A stretch of 64,000 nt of DNA from contig NZ_CH724159.1 in NCBI RefSeq assembly GCF_000153045.1, positions 833,823 to 897,822 of the forward strand, in the 5' to 3' direction. The stretch's first letter is position 1. Every line of letters begins with the position of its first letter. This document shows, piece by piece, positions 58,469-64,000 of the stretch. The translations under genes were made by a program, and so were the position numbers. Source of the stretch: Synechococcus sp. WH 5701 (GTDB lineage: Bacteria; Cyanobacteriota; Cyanobacteriia; PCC-6307; Cyanobiaceae). The notes beneath the pieces were generated by a model, which saw only the letters and a program-made list of their open reading frames with translations, had not been told where the DNA came from and did no database searches.

Positions 58469-59110
58469 ATGAGCGATCCACACATGCCAGCTGTTATTGA
58501 TTTTTCCGCCGTTTTTGGCGAAGCCTACGCTTCCCATCAAACACCTGCGGGCCTGGTTGAAACCTTGATGCCAGATGTCTCAAAAACATCTTGGCTACTG
58601 ATCACCAGCAACTCCCTTGTTGGGGCAACAGAGAGCACAACGCTGACGATGGTTCTTGAGCGTGCGATTCCACATGGAGTTGCCATCGCCCTTGACGTGG
58701 CCTGGCACCCTGAGTCCTGGGGCCTAGAGCCAGGCTCTAAGCCGACGCCCGAAGTTTTGAGACGCTTCCATCCATTGGCCCAAGAGGCAACCTTGATCCG
58801 CTGCACCCCAGAAGAAGCCGATCAATTCTTTTCCTCTGACGATCCCTTAGCGATTCATAGTGCACTTTCTCAGCGTCCAGGGGTGGTCATCACAGGTATT
58901 GATGGATCTGTTCGTTGGTGCATCGGTGGAAGGTTAGGCACCATGGAGACGAGGATGCTCAATGAGCAAGAAAGCTTCTTCTCTGCTCTGATCGAGTCTT
59001 TTGCTGAAAAACCTGAGCTTCTGGGGAATACTGGTGAAGGTCCTGGCACTGATGCTGTTGCCGATTCTGACAGGCTAAAGGATGCCCTGCTTTCGGCAGC
59101 GTCAAAGTAA
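58469..59110 (+). CDS. PfkB-kinase-derived protein (module copy 2)
   Basis: A 213-residue protein matching the one at 41117: SWLLITSNSLVGATESTTLT, GVAIALDVAWHPESWG, EEADQFFSSDDPLAIHSALS and VVITGIDGSVRWCIGGRLG. The PfkB kinase N-terminal third is missing, and the motif GAGD reads Asn-Glu-Gln-Glu in NEQESFFSALIESF. Both copies lose the usual catalytic Asp/Gly layout, yet keep the same scaffold, so a binding or regulatory role is more likely than kinase activity. It follows the coiled-coil gene by 121 bases. Confidence 0.72.
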   Translation: MSDPHMPAVIDFSAVFGEAYASHQTPAGLVETLMPDVSKTSWLLITSNSLVGATESTTLTMVLERAIPHGVAIALDVAWHPESWGLEPGSKPTPEVLRRFHPLAQEATLIRCTPEEADQFFSSDDPLAIHSALSQRPGVVITGIDGSVRWCIGGRLGTMETRMLNEQESFFSALIESFAEKPELLGNTGEGPGTDAVADSDRLKDALLSAASK

Positions 59111-59261
59111 GCAACTTCTGATCGAGCAGTCGTTGTTCAGCAACGTGGCTTGTTGAACAAGCGCCATCCAGTCCTATCGATTGGTTGGTATCCCATGGCG
59201 GTGGCACAAGCTGGAGAACTCCACACTTAGCCAGCCCAAGAGCGGCCGATGGCGATCGTTC

Positions 59262-59576
59262 CTAGAACTGTTTTAGGGCCGGACGCATAGCAGGGGAGTT
59301 TGGAGCGAGCGTCGTCTGAATCTCCAGGCCTCCCTGACAGTGCCGCTGCCCGAAGGGACGGAAGCGGGGCCGAGGCTCCAAGCCATGCCGTTTCAGCACC
59401 GCCGTGAGGCGCTCGCTACGGGACTCAGGCAACCGCTGGAACGGAATGGCCGGAAAAGCGTGGTGGGGCAGGCATTGAGCCAGATGCCGGCACCGCTGAC
59501 GAACCAACAAATCGTGCTGTACGCCAACACGCGACGCCTTGACACCGATGGGATCCGAGCCAGGCCTGAACACCAA
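59262..59576 (-). pseudogene. Possible fatty-acid-desaturase-like remnant
   Basis: The minus-strand frame reads LAQCLPHHAFPAIPFQRLPE followed by SRSERLTAVLKRHGLEPRP, resembling the H-H-x-F-P-x-I-P-F end of membrane desaturases and carotenoid hydroxylases. The upstream part of such an enzyme is not visible in the same frame, so this would be a decayed 3' remnant. Support is moderate to low. Confidence 0.35.
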
Positions 59577-59651
59577 CGCAGTCGTGATTGGCCCTGTTGG
59601 CGTTCACCTCGGCGGCTTCGATCAAAGTGAGTTCTGTCTTGTCATCGCGCC

Positions 59652-60302
59652 TTGGACCGCCCCCTGCTCCTGCGCGCCGAGGAGCTCAAGCGTCAGTTAG
59701 GGGATCGACTCCTCTGGAGCCAACTCGATCTGGAGCTGGCCGCCGGTGAGCGCCTGGGGCTGGTGGCGCCCTCGGGGGCGGGCAAGACCTTGTTGCTGCG
59801 CGCCCTGGCCATGCTCGACCCTCTGCAGGACGGCACGATCAGCCTGCAGGGGCGCACGCCGACATCCTGGGGGTTACCCCGCTGGCGCTCGATGGTGCTG
59901 TATCTCACCCAGCGGCCCGTCGCCCATGGGGGCACGGTGGAGGCGAACCTGCGCTCACCTTGGAATTTCCAGGAGTTGCGCGGGCGTGGGGGCTGGCGGC
60001 GCGAGCGGATCAAGGGATGGTTGGCAGCCCTGGGGCGCGATCCATCGTTCCTGGCCTACGACGCCGAGCGGCTCTCTGGCGGCGAGCTGCAGCTGATGGC
60101 GCTGCTGCGGGCCTTGCAATTCGATCCCACCGTGCTGCTGCTGGATGAACCCACCGCCTCCCTCGATGGGGCCACCACCGCCGCGCTCGAGGCCCTGCTG
60201 ATCGAGTGGCTCGCCGCAGGCCCGCGCGCCGCCGTGTTCACCAGCCACGACAGCGAGCAGATCCAACGCTTCGCCACCCGGACACTGGAGCTCCGCCTGT
60301 GA
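59652..60302 (+). CDS. fetA: FetA/YbbL-type ABC transporter ATPase
   Basis: A 216-residue ABC ATPase. Walker A reads LVAPSGAGKTLLLRALAMLD, signature RLSGGELQLMALLRALQF and Walker B VLLLDEPTASLDGATTAALE. LPRWRSMVLYLTQRPVAHGG holds the Q-loop Gln. The membrane partner overlaps its stop by 4 bases. FetAB exports iron and gives peroxide resistance in E. coli; here function is inferred. The start is TTG at 59652; no ATG fits better. Confidence 0.85.
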   Translation: MDRPLLLRAEELKRQLGDRLLWSQLDLELAAGERLGLVAPSGAGKTLLLRALAMLDPLQDGTISLQGRTPTSWGLPRWRSMVLYLTQRPVAHGGTVEANLRSPWNFQELRGRGGWRRERIKGWLAALGRDPSFLAYDAERLSGGELQLMALLRALQFDPTVLLLDEPTASLDGATTAALEALLIEWLAAGPRAAVFTSHDSEQIQRFATRTLELRL

Positions 60303-61111
60303 CCCCCTTGAGTTCCGGAGCCCTGACGATCAGCGATGGCCGCCTGGCGCTTTCCGCCCTGCTGATCCTGGTGAACGTGGGGCTTTCGGCGGCGCTGCGC
60401 CTGGGCCTGGTTCGCAGCCTGCTGGTGGCCTCCCTGCGCATGGTGGTGCAGCTGCTGCTGGTGGGCTTCGTGCTCGAGTGGCTGTTCCGCCAGGACAATG
60501 CGCCGCTGATCGTGCTGGTGGGGGCGGCGATGGCCATGATCGCGGGGGTTTCGGCCGTTCAGCGCACCCGGCGCCGCTTCGCTGGCATCTACCTCAACAG
60601 CCTGCTGTCGGTGATGGCCTCCTCGGCGCTGGTGACTGGCCTGGCGGTGACGGGGCTGATCCAGCCCCAGCCCTGGTACGACCCCCAATATCTGATCCCC
60701 CTGCTGGGGATGGTGTTGGGCAACACGCTCAACGGCATCTCCCTGGGACTCGATCGCTTCATGGAGGGGTTGCGCAACGGGCGCGATCGGGTGGAGACGG
60801 CCCTGGCCCTGGGGGCGACCCGTTGGGAGGCCTGCCAGGAGGTGGTGCGCGACGCCATCCGCGTGGCGATGATCCCCACGATCAATTCGATGATGGTGAT
60901 GGGGCTGGTAAGCCTGCCGGGGATGATGACTGGCCAGATCCTCCAGGGGGCGACGCCGGAGGCGGCCGTTCGCTACCAGATTGTGATCCTGTTCATGATC
61001 GCTTCGGCGACGGCGCTGGGGGTGTTCGGAGTCGTTGGCCTGGCCTACAGGCGGCTCACCAGCGCCGACCATCAACTACGGCTCGATCGTTTGCTCAACG
61101 TTGGCGGGTAG
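60299..61111 (+). CDS. fetB: FetB/YbbM-type membrane permease
   Basis: A 270-residue, seven-helix membrane protein of the UPF0014 family (FetB). Typical parts are SLRMVVQLLLVGFVLEWLF, LLGMVLGNTLNGISLGLDRF and ETALALGATRWEACQEVVRD, the last a cytoplasmic coupling helix seen in ABC permeases, then SMMVMGLVSLPGMMTGQILQ. GTG overlaps the FetA stop as GTGA. Together they form an ABC exporter likely for iron. Confidence 0.9.
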   Translation: MTPLSSGALTISDGRLALSALLILVNVGLSAALRLGLVRSLLVASLRMVVQLLLVGFVLEWLFRQDNAPLIVLVGAAMAMIAGVSAVQRTRRRFAGIYLNSLLSVMASSALVTGLAVTGLIQPQPWYDPQYLIPLLGMVLGNTLNGISLGLDRFMEGLRNGRDRVETALALGATRWEACQEVVRDAIRVAMIPTINSMMVMGLVSLPGMMTGQILQGATPEAAVRYQIVILFMIASATALGVFGVVGLAYRRLTSADHQLRLDRLLNVGG

Positions 61112-61639
61112 GCCCTTATGGCCTTGGCGGCGTGGTGGACGCGGATCGAACTGAACGGTGACGGAGAGGGCCGAGGCCCCCGATGGCAAGAAAACCCGTC
61201 GCTATCTGCAGAGCCGGTTGCGAATCGGCAGCAACGTGGGGCAGATCCCGCAGACCGTGGCCGAAGCGATCGGGAGGGTGACCTGAACCTGTGAGATGGA
61301 TGCCTTTTATTGGACAGATTCGGCCCCTCACGTCGTTAACCCTGGGCGGGCCATATGAACTGGTTCCTGTTCCAGATCCCCTGTGCTGCAATCGTTTTTA
61401 GCCTGCATTCCCGTTCCTACTACTACCAGCAGCAGTCGCTCCGGCGGCACCGATGGGGCCCTTCTGAGGCGTACAGCTCACAGCAGCTGGGGTTGAGGCG
61501 ATCGAGAGTCAGGATCCGCTTCTCGATCGACACGTAGGAGAACAGGGAGCCGCTGCGCACCAGCTGACCTCGAAACGCGACTGGGGCAATTACCCCATTT
61601 TCGCAGAGGTGGGCGGGTTTTTCAGCGACCTCTTGGGGA
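61112..61639. other. Region with relics, no firm gene
   Basis: On the plus strand a 42-codon frame (61158-61286, GTG start) reads KKTRRYLQSRLRIGSNVGQI and may be a small peptide or relic. On the minus strand at 61513-61578 lies RGQLVRSGSLFSYVSIEKRI, the opening of IS5/IS1182-type transposases (RG--x---LFSYV-LE-R). Neither is complete. The rest holds nothing supported. Confidence 0.4.
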
Positions 61640-62407
61640 TCAGGGCAGCCTCTCCAGCCAGGCGTCGATCAGGGCAGCCAGCTGGCGGGGACACTCCCTC
61701 ATCGGCAGGTGACCGCAGTCGGGGATCACAGCCAGCTCGTGGTCTGGGGCATAGCCGGCCAGATGTCGCACATAGCGGGGAGCCATCACCTGATCCTGGC
61801 TGCCCACGATCCAGAGGCTCGGTACACGCAGGGCGGCGGTGAGTGAAGGCAGCTGGCTGACGGCGCCGCGGTTCGTGCTACAGGCCAGCAGGCCCTGGGC
61901 CGCACGCGCTTCCGCCACCAGTGGGCTGCGGATCGCCTCGGTGCCCGGCAGCCCAGCCAGCCAGCCTGGGCGGAAGCGCAGGAACAGGGAGCCCCCCCGC
62001 CGCACCCGAGCAAAGGCCCTGGGTTGATACACACCGCCGCCGGCGGCGATCTGGATCACCCCCCGCAGCCGCGACCCCAGGGACCCGGCTGCATGCAGGG
62101 CGATGCTTCCCCCCAGGGAATGGCCCATCAGCACCACGGGTGAGTCGGGATCGATCCGGCGGCAGGCCTCGCTCACCCAGCGACCGTAGCTGGCCAGGCT
62201 CGGTTGCAGGCCTGCCGGGCGCGGTTCCGCTCCGAAGCCCGGCAGATCAGGGCACCACAGACGCCAGCGGTTCTGCAGTTCAGCGCTCAGCGGGCCCCAG
62301 AGCCTGCCGGAGAGCATCCAGCCGTGCAGGCCCACCAGCAGAACCCCGGTCTGGTCGGGTTCCAAGGCCTGGGGGCGTGCAACCAATCCCTTCAGGGGGT
62401 CTTCCAC
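61640..62407 (-). CDS. Alpha/beta hydrolase
   Basis: A 255-residue alpha/beta hydrolase: VLLVGLHGWMLSGRLW gives the oxyanion region (Leu-His-Gly-Trp), VVLMGHSLGGSIALHAAG the nucleophile, SLWIVGSQDQVMAP the acid, and IPDCGHLPMRECP the His. The fold resembles cyanobacterial esterase/lipase or BioH-like proteins; the substrate is unknown. The GTG start stands 14 bases from the divergent GNAT gene start. Confidence 0.87.
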   Translation of the reverse strand: MEDPLKGLVARPQALEPDQTGVLLVGLHGWMLSGRLWGPLSAELQNRWRLWCPDLPGFGAEPRPAGLQPSLASYGRWVSEACRRIDPDSPVVLMGHSLGGSIALHAAGSLGSRLRGVIQIAAGGGVYQPRAFARVRRGGSLFLRFRPGWLAGLPGTEAIRSPLVAEARAAQGLLACSTNRGAVSQLPSLTAALRVPSLWIVGSQDQVMAPRYVRHLAGYAPDHELAVIPDCGHLPMRECPRQLAALIDAWLERLP

Positions 62408-62421
62408 CAGCCTGCCCTGGA

Positions 62422-62961
62422 ATGCCCTCGATCGGGCAGGATCGTGCCAATGCGTTGCCTCGGCCGTCTGGTTTGGACACTGACCCGCTCCTCTCCAGCT
62501 TCTACGGCTCCGGTTGGCGCCGTTGCCCCAGTCCGAACCCCCAGCTGGAGCTGGTGCTCAGTCTGGAGCGGGAGATCGATCTGGTGGAACTGGAGCAGCT
62601 CTGCGATGCCGTCGGCTGGAGCCGCCGTCCGATCCGCAGGGTGCGCAAGGCCCTGCAGCACAGCCTGCTGCGGGTGGGCCTCTGGCGCCATGATCCGCGG
62701 GTGCCGCGCCTGGTCGGCTTCGCCCGCTGCACCGGGGATGGGGTGATGGAGGCCACGGTCTGGGATGTGGCCGTGCATCCGCTCTATCAAGGTGCCGGGC
62801 TGGGACGGCAACTGATGGACTACGTGCTTGAGCAGCTCAGGCTGATGGAGGTGGACCGGGTCAGCCTCTTCGCCGATCCTGAAGTGGTGGGGTTTTATCA
62901 GTCGCAGGGGTGGGAGCTGGAACCCCACGAGCGGCGCTGCGCCTTCTGGTATTCCCCCTGA
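62422..62961 (+). CDS. GNAT-family acetyltransferase (YCF52/SNAT-like)
   Basis: A 179-residue protein with the GNAT core: ATVWDVAVHPLYQGAGLGRQ with acetyl-CoA loop (Q-G-x-G-L-G), LMDYVLEQLRLMEVDRVSLF and ADPEVVGFYQSQGWELEPHE. The N-terminus (VELEQLCDAVGWSRRPIRR) is of the YCF52/NSI/SNAT type found in cyanobacteria and plastids. The substrate could be an arylalkylamine or a lysine. It is convergent with the glycosyltransferase gene at 62987. Confidence 0.88.
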   Translation: MPSIGQDRANALPRPSGLDTDPLLSSFYGSGWRRCPSPNPQLELVLSLEREIDLVELEQLCDAVGWSRRPIRRVRKALQHSLLRVGLWRHDPRVPRLVGFARCTGDGVMEATVWDVAVHPLYQGAGLGRQLMDYVLEQLRLMEVDRVSLFADPEVVGFYQSQGWELEPHERRCAFWYSP

Positions 62962-62986
62962 CACCCCACAGGGGCCACCAGTCTGC

Positions 62987-63700
62987 TCAGGCCTCGTAGT
63001 ACCGCGCCGCCAGGTCCGCTGGATCGGCGCCTCGGCGCCAGGCGCGCCGCAGCCGGGCATTGCGCCAGGCCGTGCCCCAGATCCCCAGCTGCCGCCAGCG
63101 CCGTCCATCCACCCGTACCGGCAGCCCCAGGTCGCGGATGGGGCCCAGCTGGCGCAGGCGCAGCACCAGATCGAGGTCCTCCATCAGGGGCAGGGCCCGA
63201 AGACCGCCGGCCCGCTCCAGCAGACGCCGCGGCAGCAGCAGCCCCTGATCGCCGTAGGGCAGCTGACCGGGGCCACTGCGCAGCCGCACTCCCCACTCCA
63301 CCAGGCGCAGGCCAGGGTCTGCCCCCTCGATTCCAAGACGGAAGCACCAGGGGGCCTCAGGGGCGGCCATGGCCCGTTGCACCGCCACCCACCATCCCGC
63401 CGCCAGGCGCAGGTCGGCATGCAGCAACAGCAGCCAGGGGGCACCGCTGCTGGCCACCCCCGCGGCCAGCTGACAGCCCCTCCCCCCCGTCACCTGCAGC
63501 ACCCGCGCGCCCGCCAGGGCCGAGAGGCGGGGACTGCCGTCGTGGCTGCCCCCATCCACCACCAGGCAGCTCTCGACCAGTTCGGTGGGGGCCGTGGCCA
63601 GATCCGCCAGCAGAGCCGGCAGGTGTTCCGCCTCGTTCAATGCCGGGATCACCACCGCCAGGGGGGCACCGGCTGCAGATGGCGCAGCAATTGCCCTCAC
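62987..63700 (-). CDS. TIGR04283-type glycosyltransferase (second)
   Basis: A 237-residue family-2 glycosyltransferase: LAVVIPALNEAEHLPALLAD, SCLVVDGGSHDGSPRLSALA, APWLLLLHADLRLAAGW and LPLMEDLDLVLRLRQLGPI, the same layout as the protein at 55378. The GTG start overlaps the upstream gene's stop as GTGA. The pair with the TIGR04282-like gene is the arrangement of arsenosugar-biosynthesis glycosyltransferases. It is convergent with the GNAT gene. Confidence 0.9.
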   Translation of the reverse strand: MRAIAAPSAAGAPLAVVIPALNEAEHLPALLADLATAPTELVESCLVVDGGSHDGSPRLSALAGARVLQVTGGRGCQLAAGVASSGAPWLLLLHADLRLAAGWWVAVQRAMAAPEAPWCFRLGIEGADPGLRLVEWGVRLRSGPGQLPYGDQGLLLPRRLLERAGGLRALPLMEDLDLVLRLRQLGPIRDLGLPVRVDGRRWRQLGIWGTAWRNARLRRAWRRGADPADLAARYYEA

Positions 63701-64000
63701 CCCAGCCAGGGCTCCAGGTCCCCGGGACGGTCGAGATCGCTGCGCTGCGCCAGCAGGGCCGGCTCCAGGCCCTCCGCAGCGGCTCGCTCCAGGGTCAGGC
63801 GGAGAACATCAGCGCTGCCCCAGGGGATTCCGCTGAGCAGGCTGAGCCGGCACCCCTTCAGCCCGATCAGCCAGTAACCCCCATCGCTGGCTGGCCCGAG
63901 CACCAGGGAGCTGCTGGCGAAAGCCGCAAACGCCGCCTCCAGATCATTGCTGGCCAGCAGGGGCAGGTCGGTGCCGATCAGCAGAACCTGCTGGGCCCCC
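63697..64000 (-). CDS. TIGR04282/DUF2064-like glycosyltransferase, partial
   Basis: The C-terminal 100 residues are present; the 5' part lies beyond the window. The frame reads QQVLLIGTDLPLLASNDLEA, then SLVLGPASDGGYWLIGLKGC, the conserved Gly-Pro-Ala-x-Asp-Gly-Gly-Tyr-Trp-Leu-Ile-Gly-Leu block, and ends DRPGDLEPWLG. Such proteins pair with TIGR04283 proteins. It overlaps the next gene's start by four bases. Confidence 0.85.
   Translation of the reverse strand, partial: GAQQVLLIGTDLPLLASNDLEAAFAAFASSSLVLGPASDGGYWLIGLKGCRLSLLSGIPWGSADVLRLTLERAAAEGLEPALLAQRSDLDRPGDLEPWLG

Noticed and set aside
1..64000. CRISPR arrays and rRNA genes
   Set aside because: No array of regularly spaced identical repeats and no rRNA-like sequence were seen. 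The only regular repeats are the coding decapeptide repeat and the 24-bp duplication.

Overview
The window looks like the chromosome of a GC-rich picocyanobacterium of the Synechococcus/Cyanobium/Vulcanococcus type. Support comes from three high-light-inducible (Hli) proteins, two cyanobacterial BmtA/SmtA metallothioneins, DUF3721 proteins, a short-form HisG, a cyanobacterial-type CydA, and a ChlH/ChlD-like chelatase pair. Genes are packed tightly with many ATGA, GTGA and TGATG overlaps. Nothing here was searched against a database; family names rest on motifs and on similarity recognised by eye.

Layout. 0.1-5.6 kb: cydA, a MerR regulator with a DUF4236 micro-protein, two DUF3721 proteins, and three HupE/UreJ-type membrane proteins, the last under a cobalamin riboswitch. 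This is a metal (probably cobalt or nickel) uptake block. 5.7-10 kb: a PstS-like phosphate-binding gene cut in two by an IS element, then a second IS inside another broken ORF. 10-14.7 kb: hypothetical genes, a Tat-exported PhoX-type phosphatase, an ArdC-like antirestriction pseudogene and a truncated MscS-type fragment. 14.7-18.2 kb: a three-gene set of exported proteins (beta-lactamase-fold pseudoenzyme, M23 peptidase, alpha/beta-hydrolase lipoprotein) with an actinobacterial look. 19-26.3 kb: two secreted hypotheticals, a ChlD-type and a CobN/ChlH-type chelatase subunit, and a metallothionein.

26.6-38 kb: ordinary housekeeping genes: a PNPOx-like protein, tRNA-Pro(TGG), sbcC/sbcD, RidA, a FutC-type ABC ATPase, gloB, hisG and an ABC exporter, ending in a frameshifted second copy of a small hypothetical gene. 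38-45 kb: accessory DNA with a 558-aa unknown protein, the first copy of a two-gene module (coiled-coil protein plus PfkB-kinase-derived protein), a truncated phosphoglycerate mutase, several small proteins, an hli gene and an MTH1187-type protein. 45.8-49.9 kb: a four-gene set MscS / patatin / unknown / MscS.

50.2-64 kb: a Na+/H+ antiporter, an hli cassette with two tiny membrane ORFs, a Zn/Cd P-type ATPase, a rhodanese plus TIGR04283-type glycosyltransferase, DUF547, a second metallothionein, CsbD, the second copy of the coiled-coil/PfkB-like module, a FetA/FetB-type ABC pair, an alpha/beta hydrolase, a GNAT, and a second TIGR04283/TIGR04282-like glycosyltransferase pair running off the window.

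Working together: HupE proteins, riboswitch and CobN/ChlD chelatase point to cobalt acquisition for cobalamin. Two metallothioneins and the P-type ATPase point to Zn/Cd buffering. PstS and PhoX point to phosphate scavenging, now damaged by the IS. The most unusual features are the duplicated coiled-coil/PfkB-derived module, the decapeptide-repeat DUF3721 protein, the MscS-patatin operon and the foreign-looking exported island.
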